From Telopea speciosissima (taxonomy: Eukaryota; Streptophyta; Magnoliopsida; Proteales; Proteaceae): DNA of 64,000 nt. The stretch's first letter is position 1. Each line of letters opens with the position of its first letter. Both the position numbers and the translations under genes were made by a program. Of this stretch, positions 12,473 to 23,600 are shown one piece after another. The notes under the pieces were generated by a model that had not been told where the DNA came from, searched no databases, and saw only the letters and a program-made list of their open reading frames with translations. The stretch covers positions 13,479,001-13,543,000 of the forward strand of contig NC_057924.1 in the NCBI RefSeq assembly GCF_018873765.1, in the 5' to 3' direction.

Positions 12473-14204
12473 AGGGTAAAGTACACATACCCCCCTATAA
12501 TGCACCCAATATTCCTCGTACCCCCCTAAAGGGATCAATATTCCACGTACCACCCTTCAATATTCCATGTACCACCCCTGCTTTACACCCCAAAGGCCAG
12601 ATACGTCCAATCCGTTAAATACCACCGTTAGATGCCAAAATTTTGACCATTTTACCCTTTGCTCCATTTTCTTAAATCTGAAAAGACTTAATTACCCTCA
12701 CTTATTTGTTGCCCCAAACTAATTGAAAATGACCATTTTACCCTTTGTTTTATTTTTATAAATGAAAAGACTTAATTGCCCTCATTTATGTATTACCCTA
12801 ACCTAATTTGAAAAGACTATTTTACCCCTAAATATTTGTTCCTAAAAACCCCAAAATGCCCTCATCTTCCCTAAATCATCATCTTCTTTTACATACCCAG
12901 CACCACCACCGCCACCGCCACCCACCATCACCAACCCAACCCCTTCATTCTTCTCGTTCTTCTCCCACTCAATGTGCTAGAGAACAGAGAACCAAAATCC
13001 CTTAAACCCAAACTCATACCACCTTCCCAAACAAAGAAATATTCAAATTTCTTTTTCTGCATCGTTTAACATCAGATATGGCATTGGATCAACCCATTTT
13101 CATCATTTAACAATAGACGAAGGACTCAAAACTCTTTCTCGAAGTTGAAAATCCAGTGTGAAATCTGAAACTATTTCGAATTGAGATCTACTAGTGTGAT
13201 TTTCGTGGGTGTCTTCAAAGTGGGTGTAGCCTTCTTCTGCACGTTCTCTAAAGAAGAAAAGGGTTTCAGTACCTGTTTGGAATTGTGATCTGTTCCCCCA
13301 ATCGCACCATCATTACCGCTCTGTCGATGCTTGTTTTCCTTCCCTGAGAATTTTTTTTTTGCTTCTTTGGAGAGTTGATCTCGTTGATGAATTTCGAAGG
13401 ATTCCACCCATCTGCATCTGCAACTCGTGATGTGGGGCTTGTATTGGTCTGTACCAAAATGGGAATTATGTCTTCAAGATCTTCCATCAATTTCCAAGCG
13501 ATGGTGACTTCTGGATCTTCTATTTCCTTCTTCTGAAATCTAGGGGACACAAAATGAGTAGGAGACATCGTCACTTGTTTAACGGTTTCCTTCACTAATT
13601 CTTGGTCGATTTTTGGGAACTCCGTATGTGCTTGAATTGAGAGAGACAATGATTCGTGTAATCATCATTGGATTTATGGGGGGCGGGAGAAGAACAAGAA
13701 GAATGAAGGGGTTAGGTTGGTGATGGTGTTAATGGTGGGTGGCGGTGGTGGTGGTGGCGGTGGCGGTGGCGGTGGTGCTGGTGGTGGTGGTGAGTATGTA
13801 AAAGAAGATGATGATTTGGGGAAGATGAGGGCATTTTGGGGTTTTTAGGAAAAAATATTTAGGGGTAAAATAGTCTTTTCAAATTAGGTTAGGGTAATAC
13901 ATAAATGAGGGTAATTAGGTCTTTTCATTTATAAAAATAAAACAAAGGGTAAAATGGTCATTTTCAATTAGTTTAGGGCAACAAATAAGTGAGGGTAATT
14001 AAGTCTTTTTAGATTTAAGAAAATGGAGCAAAGGTTGAAAATGGTCAAAATTTTGGCATCTAACGGTGGTATTTAACGGATTGGACCTATCTGGCATTTG
14101 GGGTGTAAAGCGGGGGTGGTATGTGGAATATTGAGCCGTTTAAGGGGGTACGAGGAATATTGGGTGCATTATAGGGGGGTACGTGTACTTTACCCTATAT
14201 GTAA
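12465..14204. mobile_element. Mutator-like (MULE) element with about 0.5 kb terminal inverted repeats
   Basis: The element runs 12474-14195. It begins GGGTAAAGTACAC and ends with the complement; the two arms stay alignable for roughly 500 bp (to about 13000 and from about 13690), with GT/CCG-rich microsatellite arms innermost. Flanks TAAATGTAA and TATATGTAA form a 9-bp duplication with one mismatch, as for Mutator. No transposase is seen. The unique centre holds a possible gene fragment (13171-13649). It is nested in the hAT element and landed in one copy of the micro-insertion's direct repeat. Confidence 0.8.
13171..13649 (-). pseudogene. Possible captured gene fragment inside the MULE (Pack-MULE cargo)
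   Basis: Two overlapping minus-strand frames (13649-13266 and 13407-13171) translate to sequence of normal, non-repetitive composition, as if one coding region had shifted frame. Residues 51-60 of the first frame read AWKLMEDLED, which resembles the WELMxGLED signature in the N-terminal region of plant glutaredoxin-family proteins of the At3g28850/At5g39865 type; the prolines and DGWNPSKF that follow would fit a linker. The resemblance is from memory and weak; no catalytic domain is present. It could instead be an anonymous internal sequence. Confidence 0.35.
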
Positions 14205-14637
14205 AACTAAATGTGTAAAACAATACAAACCCAAAAAAATAACTCTTAGATAGATTCCCTTCTCCATAACCCTTCAACTGCCCTTTCAAAACTTTACAGT
14301 TTATTGTGCTTATGAAAACTAAAAGTTTGGATCTCTCTCTCTCTCTCTCTTCCACATTGCAGTCTTCACCATCCAATCCTTAACAGTGATTGATCCGTCA
14401 ATATAAAAGATCTTCCACTTTCCTCTTTTTAATAGTGTTATATATATATTAATAATAATAAATAAAAAAATGACTCGACTTGACCAGGTTTACCAGGCCG
14501 AGTCACCAGGTTTTCTAAAAGGCGAGCTGAGTCAGAAAACCTGGTTTTCCAACTATGTTCCTATGTGGATGGTCTAAGTAATTTTATTGACTTTTTTTGT
14601 TTTTTTGTAAGTAAATTCTTGCCTACTTAATGTCTTC

Positions 14638-14682
14638 AAAGAACTGGTTAGGATTCTACCCAAAAAAATTAAAGAATTGGTT
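14638..14682 (+). mobile_element. Tail-only LINE-type micro-insertion
   Basis: AAAGAACTGGTT (14638-14649) and AAAGAATTGGTT (14671-14682) flank AGGATTCTACCC plus seven A. One mismatch in a 12-bp duplication. The CTACCC-A(n) end matches other members of the set. Confidence 0.5.
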
Positions 14683-15005
14683 GAAATCTAGTACTTGGAC
14701 GATGCCAATAGCTTTAGTGGTCGTCAATAGAGTTCGAACAAAAAGAATATTTCATTTGATAGTTCAAGTCAATTAGGTCCTCCCAACCCCCAAAACCAAG
14801 TGATCAGATTCCAGACATTTGATCCTAAAGGAGAAAATAAACGGTCTGGATTGATTATGATCATGTACGACTTAGGAATCGATTCCCAATAAGCATCCAT
14901 CCAACCTTCACATTTTACCATCATTCGATCGATGAAATAAAAAAATGGATGGCAGCAAAATGGTTGCCTTGCTAGACTTGGTAGGACACCACTTATATTT
15001 AGATA

Positions 15006-15190
15006 TGGGCAAAACATTGTTGCCTAGTCGTGTAGCTCTTGCACCAGTGCAGGGGATAATGAGAGCGTGCACAAAGGCATTAGCGCGAGTGAATGAGCTC
15101 TTTGATTTTTTTAGGAGGGATTGGGCAGTAATTTTATGCGCTCTTATGTCTAGTTGCAAGAGCCACGCGACCAAGCATTGTTCTTTTACT
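15006..15190 (+). repeat. MITE family A copy 3 (most complete)
   Basis: The left arm ACATTGTTGCCTAGTCGTGT and the right arm, which read in reverse gives ACAATGCTTGGTCGCGTGGC, form imperfect inverted repeats of about 28 bp that continue into CTCTTGC in both. The core GGATAATGAGAGCGTGCAC lies between them. About 180 bp, no coding capacity. Confidence 0.65.
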
Positions 15191-15289
15191 CTTTAGTTAT
15201 CTACCACATGCAAGCTCAAATATGTTACATAATTAAGATTCCACAATTCTCTATTTGCAAAATGAAATTTGAGTTAATTCCACTCCCTT

Positions 15290-16010
15290 ATGTTTGTGAA
15301 GTGTCATTGTCCACGGTGGGCCCCCACATGCCCCGATATTGCCCGTTTTGGCTAATGTTTGTTGTACGACTTTAAAACGCGTCGTTAGTGTATCAGAGTA
15401 TGTAGCCATGATATTGTTCGGTGCAACCACATTCTAGCTCACTTGATTTTGTTCCTAAGACCCATTTTCAGACCCAGATGAAGTCATATTATGTGAAGGT
15501 TGGCCGCCACTTGTATGGACATTCCATGGTCAAAGCACAACCAGTGTGGAACTAAATTCCGTGACACAACATCCATGCTTCCACTGTGGAACCATACCAG
15601 CAATATTCCACCACACCCTGACTCTGATACCAATGAAGTGCCACAGTCCACGATGGAACCCACATGCCACGATATTATCCGTTTTGGCTAAGGTTAGTCG
15701 CATGACTTTAAAACACGTCATTAGTGGATCAGAATACGTAGCTATGATATTGTCCGGTGCAACCACATTCCAGCCCATCTGATTTTGTTTCTGAGGTCCA
15801 TTTTTAGACCTAGAACGTGTCATGAATGTATCAGAGTACACTTCCATGATATTGTTCGGTGTAACCACATTCCAACCCACCTGGTTTTGTTCCTAAGGCC
15901 TATTTTCAAACCCATAACGCGTCATATCATGTGAAGGTTGGATGCCACTTATATGGACATTCTATGGCCTAAGCACAGTCGATGTGGGATTAAATTTTGT
16001 AGCACAATAA
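15290..16010. repeat. Irregular tandem repeat array (about 336-bp unit)
   Basis: The unit starting GAAGTGTCATTGTCCACG near 15298 recurs near 15634 as GAAGTGCCACAGTCCACG, with the block CATGATATTGTTCGGTG and CAACCACATTC appearing three times (about 15410, 15745, 15850). The third unit is partial. Divergence is moderate. Origin unknown; it may derive from an LTR or a DNA element. Confidence 0.6.
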
Positions 16011-16138
16011 TTTTTCCTATACTCACTCAAATTCTCCTAGTTTGAACTTCTTCTTTTAATTCTCTCAGGAAAAAAAAAAAAGAGTACTTCCACCTCTCTT
16101 TTCTCCAACGAGACTTCAAAATCTAAAGGTTATCCATT

Positions 16139-16147
<9 letters not shown>

Positions 16148-16170
<23 letters not shown>
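16148..16170. repeat. (CT)n microsatellite
   Basis: A run of about eleven CT dinucleotides in intergenic DNA. Confidence 0.9.
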
Positions 16171-16411
16171 GCTTTGCAACTTCCCCTCCAGCACCAACAC
16201 TTCCTGCAACACCCCCTCCCACGTCAAGTTGAAAAATGTGGGGCCGCGAAGTCAAACAGAAACCATTTTTTGGCCAGTGTGTTTGCTCAATCTCCTAATA
16301 CACTATGGTATATCTAAAAATAGTTCAAATTGTGTAGGTAGACTTTTTGTATGCATGCGAGTAAAAATTTGAAGGCAAATGAATTAAAAAAAAATAAAAT
16401 AAGGGAGGGGA

Positions 16412-16570
16412 TCATTGTAGGGCTATGAGGCCCTTGCACCAATGCTGGGGCTAATGAGAGAGCGCTATAAGGCATCCAATAGGGGTGGGATTTTTCATTT
16501 CACAAGAGATGGAGCGGTCATTTCAACCATTCTATGTCTAGTCGTAGGCACAACATAGCCTGATAGGCTT
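16412..16570 (+). repeat. MITE family A copy 4
   Basis: Contains GGGGCTAATGAGAGAGCGC and GGGATTTTTCATTTCAC, then CTAGTCGTAGGC at the right. Arms are degraded. It sits directly before copy 5. Confidence 0.5.
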
Positions 16571-16589
16571 CTTTTTTTCCTAAAAATAA

Positions 16590-16785
16590 AAGGGAAAAAT
16601 AATGCTACCTAGTCGTGTGTAGTGTGCGGCTCCTGAGCCTAGACACAAGGCCGTGCAAATGACCTCTGTGCCAAATAGAAAGGCGAAAACCCTTGAGGGT
16701 GTGGCAGTCATTTTACGCGGCCCCTGTGTCAAGGTGCAAGAGTTGTGCACCGCACACAACCAAGTAATGCTCTTTTTCCCAAATA
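16590..16785. repeat. MITE family A copy 5
   Basis: Arms AATGCTACCTAGTCGTGTG at the left and CACACAACCAAGTAATGCTC at the right are inverted repeats. The centre differs from copy 3, so this may be a subfamily. Confidence 0.55.
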
Positions 16786-17740
16786 AAAAATGATAACTTA
16801 ACATGGGGATTAGCCAACTACGTCTGGAAGAAAAGTTGAAACTTAATAATACGAAACAAAGAAACAACTAACAATATCAAAATAAAACTAAATCACAAAC
16901 AATAGAGAACAACAAAATCAGTAAGCAGTTACAGTCTTTTGTTATATGGATTTATAAATCAAACAAACAATAAGGGAAAATTTTACATAGAAAACCTAAA
17001 AATAAAGAAACAAAAGGGTTGGATAACAACAACTTTGAACAAAATCACTACTGAAAACTATTAATGAAACCTATTTATCGAGCTAGATTTCTTCAGCACA
17101 ACAAAAATGTCATATCTTTTTGGGACAATTTCATAAGACTGTCAGAAAATCAGAAGAAATATTAACTACAGTTTTGAAGCATCTTCGAAATGCATCTCTT
17201 TAAGTAAGGCTAATGAGGGTGACGAGACTGAGAACAACAGGTGATTTCCCCAAAGTTATCATTGGTTTTGGTAAAAGAAGAGAAATCTTTGGTTTCGCCT
17301 TTACTCCTTGAAGCAACTGATCCAATGTCTTCACTGCTTAAAACCAAATCCTTGAACAACATCGTTGCTTCGAATCTAATTTGCTTGATCATTCTTGAAA
17401 CTTATCGGCTCTTAAATAACCATCTTATCTGACTATGCTTCATGAATTTTTTTGATCCTAAACATAAGGGACTGCTAGAATCACAATGGCGACATACTCT
17501 TCAAGTCTGTAACCGATTGATAGGTCAGACTTGGTAGAATGTGATCCTTCATGATTGATGTTGAGGTTGTCGCTAATGTCGATGACTCGCATGGTAGCAC
17601 CTACATAGACCAGCTCGCAATAGATCCGAGTAACCTCACCAACACCATCAACTAGCAAGGATGTTTAGGATGGGTTCCTACTAGACGGGGTGTTGCTTTG
17701 GCTGTTTTGCGGACAGGCGTCTGGAGAGAGAGAGAGGCTG
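16786..17740. other. Intergenic sequence, nothing recognised
   Basis: AT-rich in the first half. The open frames at 17210-17658 on either strand are short and match nothing I know. Confidence 0.45.
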
Positions 17741-17835
17741 GATCAGGTTCTCATATGAGAACCATTCTCGTATGCCTATGGGAGCACAGATGGAATCCAC
17801 TTACTTTCTTGGATTCCACATACGAGAACCTGATC
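17741..17835. repeat. Short hairpin MITE
   Basis: GATCAGGTTCTCATATGAG at the left is complemented by CATACGAGAACCTGATC at the right, about 95 bp overall, with a second inner pair GGAATCCA/TGGATTCCA. The same CAGGTTC..GAGAAC arms occur in the hairpin at 10972-11092, and a right-arm fragment recurs near 57967. Confidence 0.65.
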
Positions 17836-18357
17836 TGCCTTCATGTAAAGGAGTAGGGGTTCTACCAAAAAATAAAAAGCTGTAAGGGGTGTCAAAAACT
17901 GGCCCGCAACGATAGGCCTAAGTAGTGAAGTTTGAGGGTGGACTGACCAGTTAGTAGACGGTATGATGTCAGGCCTAGACCAAGGTGCTTGGTTGTATCC
18001 TGATAGGCTCCTAAGCAGGACCGACCGACACTGGTAACCAATCAGACCATTCGATTAGCCTGTTATAGCTTGATGAACTTGTTTATGGCCAGTTTATAAT
18101 CCATTTGTACCCCAATTAGCCCCATTTAAAGATCATTTATAGCTTGATAAGCCGAATTAACTTGATCGGTAACCAACCGACCAAATATAAACGTAATCAT
18201 GCATGGTCTATGAGACCCAATTAACCAAATGACGCGGTAATAATGTGGGGCTTTAAATTGGGGGAGAATGATTAGGCCCAAATGAAACAGATTGAAATTC
18301 GAGGATGATCGATTGACATCCCTATAAAGGGGTAATCTTAGTATTTTAAAATAGGGG
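17836..18357. other. Intergenic sequence, possible old hAT-like remnant
   Basis: The stretch 17884-18324 starts AGGGGTGTCAA and ends GACATCCCTA, which are loosely inverted, and contains several ACCGACC/GGTCGG words. No target duplication is evident. No gene. Confidence 0.3.
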
Positions 18358-18490
18358 AAGAGTTTTGTGTCCGGGAGCATATCCCTTAGGCTAGCATGGG
18401 GGATAATGAGACCACACACCGAAGCATCAAGAGGGGTGGACTTACCACCTTTCATGGATGGCGGGGTAGTCATTTTGCCCTATTTTGTAT
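18358..18490 (+). repeat. MITE family A copy 6
   Basis: The core GGGGGATAATGAGACCACAC and the GGGGTGGACTTACCACC block correspond to copies 3 and 4; terminal arms are weak. It lies about 530 bp upstream of the GRXS17 start codon. Confidence 0.5.
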
Positions 18491-18693
18491 GGCACCACTT
18501 TCGAATAGAGTTCTTTCTTCTCTTTAAAGTAACATGGATAAAGTGAGGTGAAAGTTTTTTTTGTGAAATCTGAGAAGAAGTTCAATATAAAGTATAGTGG
18601 AGCGAAAGAAATTAGCCCAAAAATTTTTAGTCCAATCCTAATTTTATAACTGAAAAGAAGGGTCAAAATTTACTCAAATAATGAAAGAAAGAG

Positions 18694-18751
18694 ACAAAAT
18701 AGAATGTCCCTTTTTTTTTTTTTTTGGATGAACAAAATAGAATGTCCCTTT
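18694..18751 (-). mobile_element. Tail-only LINE-type micro-insertion
   Basis: ACAAAATAGAATGTCCC followed by T occurs at 18694 and again at 18732, flanking only a T run and GGATGA. On the minus strand the insert is TCATCC plus about 12 A. TCATCC-A(n) is also the end of the larger L1-like piece at 55126. Almost the whole element was lost to 5' truncation. Confidence 0.75.
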
Positions 18752-18814
18752 AAAAACCTAAAGTAGTGATCCTAATTCCTACTTATCCTATTTGGTTGGA
18801 ATTTTCGAATTCAT

Positions 18815-18828
18815 GTGCCACGTGGCAC
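18815..18828. promoter_or_regulatory. G-box palindrome upstream of GRXS17
   Basis: GTGCCACGTGGCAC is a 14-bp perfect palindrome with the G-box core CACGTG at 18819-18824, about 195 bp before the GRXS17 ATG. G-boxes bind bZIP and bHLH factors, including those for light and abscisic acid responses. Function here is inferred from position and perfection only. Confidence 0.55.
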
Positions 18829-18874
18829 AAATCTGGTGAGGGAAAGCATCCTCTCTCATGTTTTCCATTTATTT

Positions 18875-18918
18875 AGTTATTAGGTTCTATTACCAGAAAA
18901 AAAAAGTTATTAGGTTCT
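18875..18918 (+). mobile_element. Tail-only LINE-type micro-insertion
   Basis: AGTTATTAGGTTCT at 18875-18888 is repeated exactly at 18905-18918. The insert is ATTACCAG plus eight A. It lies about 100 bp upstream of the GRXS17 start codon, so it may fall in the leader or core promoter. Confidence 0.7.
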
Positions 18919-19019
18919 TATTTCCGTTTAGTGGTCTTCAACACTGCTAAAAGCTGCTGTCTTCGTTTACTCTGCTTCTTCTTCTACTAGTAGTCTGTTT
19001 CGAAGAGGAGACATCAAAC

Positions 19020-20577
19020 ATGGGTGGTTCTGTGAAGGATCTGAAATCAAAGGGGGAGCTTGATGAAGTGCTCCGCCAGGGCTCACCAGTTATTCTTCAC
19101 TTTTGGGCGTCATGGTGCGAAGCGTCCAAGCATATGGATCAAGTCTTTTCCCATCTCGCCACCGATTTTCCCAACGCTCATTTCTTCAGGGTTTGTTTTC
19201 TATCATCTCATAGTTTATCAATGTCTTTGATTTCTGTTTTTATGTTAAACCCTCGTTGTGTAGTTGGGTTCTTATCCTTGTGCTCTGTAGTATCTCTATT
19301 CCCAATAGACGTTATGTGTTAGATTCAGTCATTGTGAAAACTCGTAAAAGGTGTTGCTAAATTTTTGTTCTATTGTCTCTTTTGGTATACTTTCTTCGAG
19401 TGGGTGTTGGGGTTCTTATTTATTTGTTTCTTTTTCATGTGTGGTGTTTTGATTATTACTTAGGTTATCATTTAACCATTCTAAATGATCATGCTGTTAT
19501 TGCAATTCGTTTTGTGTTGCTTTTCTGCAGGTTGAAGCTGAAGAACAACCAGAACTCTCCGAGGCATTTTCCATTTCTGCAGTTCCTTTCTTTGTCTTCT
19601 TCAAGGTCAGTTCAGCAATGCCTATTTTGGAATATAAATTTATATCCCCTCTTACTGTAATAAGTTGCTTTCTATCAAATATAATATGCAATCATGTTAA
19701 ACACTGTGAGGCAAGTGTGCAAAGAGACATGATTGAGAGAGATGGTATTTATGTTCTACTTTCCGGAATATAATGAAGGTAAACTTTAAGATATAGTTTC
19801 GGGTTTTGTTTCAAAGCAATAATTAACGTTTGAAGCTTATTTCCTTTTGTAACTTCTATAAGGGACTTTCTCTTATAATGAAAAGCTTGCTGATAATAAA
19901 TTTAGGTAGCTCCTCCTCGCCCTCATTCAAAGTATGCATCCATATATGAGGATTAGTGGATATGCATTTGATTGAGTATACTACATCATGGTATTGTTTA
20001 AAGTTAACCACCCGATGATGTTCCACAAAAGGAGATCATTATTTCATTAAGGTTGTACTTCGGGCTTAGTTGAATATTCTTGATCATTTCACTTGATGCA
20101 CTGGCTTTTTGGTATTCTAGTGTTTTCAAACACTGAAGGCATGACGAGAAGTGTTCCACTGGCCTGAAAAGTGATGTGCTAATTTCAAGTGCGTTGCCAA
20201 GACCTCCCTCCTTTTTGTTCTAGCATATAGATCTCCAATTTACCAGAGAATATTTCTTCAAACCATCCGTACCTTACTACAAAAATTTCATCTCTATAGA
20301 GACTCGAGCCTAGAAGCTACTCAGAACAGGATCAAGAAGAAAGATGTGAAGTATAAGGATGATTTGATAATGTGCTTTTGATCAGGAATCCAGGATGTTC
20401 TTTTATCCTATATGGATAGCACCCTACCAACCATGATTTTAAATGGATACATATTTAGGCAGAGATTGACCGGCATATATTGGTTTACATGCTTGAAACC
20501 AAAATATTTTGCTGCTTTTGTTGAAATTGGCTGAAGTCTTGTAAAGGGCAGAGTAACTTTGAGAGAAATAAATGCAT

Positions 20578-20614
<37 letters not shown>

Positions 20615-23600
20615 GGGTTGTAAAAATGCAACTATTTTGGTTCAGTAATGACTCAAACCTTGAGGCCTCAAGTAGGGCTGATTGGAGGGCAAGGATCCGT
20701 GTAGCCGACCCTATATAGTTGGGATAAGGCTGAGTTGTTTTTGTTGTAGTTGTTGTAACGACTCAAACCTTGACTGAAGTTGAAACTTAATTTCTTACTT
20801 CCACCTTGCAAGGTTTCTCCCATTCTTCAACAATTGGATCCCGAATGGAGGAAGGTCTGTTTCTTGGTCCTAATGGCATTTCTGGGTACAAAGATTGAAT
20901 GTGTCCCATACTCTAACCCGCAACTTCAGCAATCTCTGAAACCCCAAAAATGACATTTTATTAGACTTATACATTGACCTAAAAGCACAGAGCATGCAAG
21001 GAGAAATCTAATATTTTCATTGTTTGCCTTGAAAAAAGAACTATGTTGTTGCCTCGTTAGTGAATTGGAGATATGAAATAGTTAGGCTAGACTAATTAGT
21101 CTTTGTTAGGTCCATTGCTTCTTCTCTTTGAAGTTTGAACCAGTTTTTCATACTTTATACCACAAAAATAAATAATAAGGTAGAGAGGTATCCCTACTTG
21201 ACACAGTTAAAGCTTCCAAAGAAACCCCATATGAGTCAGTAGCTAAAAAACAGCTTGGTCATGCTATTCTGCATCCATTTCCTCCATTTTCTTCCCTATG
21301 CCATTCTCCTCAAAGAGTATTTTCCAATACTTGCAAGAAAAATAGTCATAAGCTTCCTCTAAGTCAAGTTTACTTCAAGACTCACTACTCTTCAATGCAA
21401 TCATTGGCAATTGGAGAGCTACCCTATATATGCCTACCTTATTTATAGGCTTCTTGATGTTGAGATTTGATGCTATAAAGACCTTCTTTAGGAGTAGGCG
21501 AGAGGCAAGGACTACTGCCAACAACTTATAGAGACTACCTATAAGGCTAGTGAGATCTCTGCTGATTTTTAGGCTCAAACCAGGGTTGAAAAGATGAGGT
21601 TTTAGTATCCATACTTCCAGTCTACCAGTGTTGGAGTGTGGTAAGAAGCTGCTGTATGAAGAGCCACTTGCCAAAGCTTCAACATATAAATTTAAGAGTC
21701 TGAAATTAGGATATTTGTCCCAAAAATAAAAAGAGTCTTATATTAGGAAACAGTTGTGGCTTTGGAAAGTTGGATTTGGCCTGGTTATTCATGGCCTTAA
21801 GAAGTTGTAGATAAAATAAACATATTTGTGTTGGGGCATCCCACAATCTCTTTAAGCCTCTGGTTTTCCGCAGAACCTTGGAGATCTTTTATTTTGGCTG
21901 TGTATGATGGTCAATTTCCAGTCAAACTAATAATAAGTGGCTGGAGAACTCCCAAGTGTTTGAAACTTGGGGGCATTAATCGTAGTAATAAAATATGTTT
22001 AAAACTTGAGGCCATATAGTGCCTTTTTAAGAAGACACACTTTCCCTTCAACTGAGGGAAACTTGAAGCCTGGTGGAGTTTGCATGTACACTTCCTCTTC
22101 TAAGTAACCACGGAAGCAAGCATTCTTCACATCCAAACCGATACAATGACCAGTCACTGCTGGCCGCCAATGATAAAGAATTCATATCGAATTGTGTTTA
22201 GCCATGTGTGCAACTGTCTCCTGATAATCAATCTCATACACTTGATTGTACCCTTTGGCCACCAACCTAGCCTTATATCTCTCAACAATGCCATCTGATC
22301 AGTACTTGATTTTGTAGACCCATCTACATCTAATTGGATCTCTCCCCCTGGGAAGATCAACCAACTTCCAAGTACAATTCTTCTCATGTGGTATCATTTC
22401 CTCAGACAGCTTCCTTCCACTTTGGGCCAGACATGACCTCAGTGACATTCTTGGGAATGGAAATGGAGGAAAGAGCAACAAAAAAGGTAACACTTGCAGG
22501 AGAGAGAGCATCATAGAAAACAAACTTGGCTAGAGGATTAGTGCAAGCTCTCTTTCCCTTTCGAATAGCAATGGGAAGATCTAACTCAGAAGGGGGGGGG
22601 GAAGGAGTGTTTCCTGACTGAAGAAGGAGGATATCAGGATGTGAATCCAAAGTGGACTCTTTGTATTTTCTTCTTTCCCTTCCTTTACTACACAAGTAAC
22701 TCCTCATTACCAGAACCCCCTGAATGATCAACAACATCAACAATATCCACTTCTTTGTGTTTCCCAATATCATTTAGAAATGGAAGAACATGCAAAAGGG
22801 TGGAGGAGAAGGGGTGACAGTGGCAGCCTTTTCACTCTCACTATTCTCCCCTTAAAGATGATGTTGATGAGGAGTAGAGAAAGGAACAAATTCAAAGAAG
22901 GTGACATCTTTGGACAGAATTTGCCTTCAGGAAGAGGGATGGTAGCACTTATAGCCTTTGGTAGAGGGGAATACCAAAAAAAAAAGGCATTTGAGGGCCT
23001 TGGGGTCAAGTTTAGAGTCAAGCAGATTTATTAACATGAGCATAACAGACACACCCAAATACCTTAGGGGGAGAAACTTGAGGAGACAGAATTTCTAAAG
23101 GAATGATTTGGAACCAAGGAGTTTAGTGGGCATGCGGTTGATTAAGAGGGCAACAACAAGAAGGGCATTAGACCAAAAGGTCTTAGGGACATGCATGCCA
23201 AATAGCTAACTCCTAGTGACTTCCAACAAATGGTGATTTTTCTTTTCATCTACCCCATTCTGTTGGGGGGGTGTCAATACAAGCAAGCTGATGCATATTG
23301 CCATTATCGGTTAAAAAGTTTTGGAGTCCACCATACATTTAACCCCCCCCTTTATCAGAACGAACAATTTTAATTTTATTATCAAATTGAGTACAAATCA
23401 TTTGATAGAAAATTTTGAAGGCATCATAAGCATCACTCTTGTGTTTCATCAAAAAAGTCCAGGCAATGTAGGAACAATCATCAACAAATGAAACAAACTA
23501 GCGATAACCAAATAAAGAAGTAGTGGGAGTGGATCCCCAAACATCAATATGCACAATATGAAAAGGAATAGTAAATCTATTTCTATGATAGGGATAAGAA

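Larger units (their letters stand above)
12129..14565. mobile_element. hAT-superfamily element with 8-bp target duplication, carrying nested insertions
   Basis: An 18-bp perfect terminal inverted repeat CATAGTTGGAAAACCAGG opens at 12137 and closes at 14557. Direct repeats TTCCTATG flank it at 12129-12136 and 14558-14565. CA..TG termini and 8-bp duplications are hAT hallmarks. The ends of the element are filled with variants of ACTCGGTC/GACTTGGCC. No transposase is visible, so it is non-autonomous. It was later hit by a tail-only LINE insertion (12421-12472) and a Mutator-type element (12474-14195). Confidence 0.85.

Noticed and set aside
15530..15880. 116-residue minus frame and 78-residue plus frame
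   Set aside because: Both lie in the irregular tandem array and repeat with its unit; no protein similarity.
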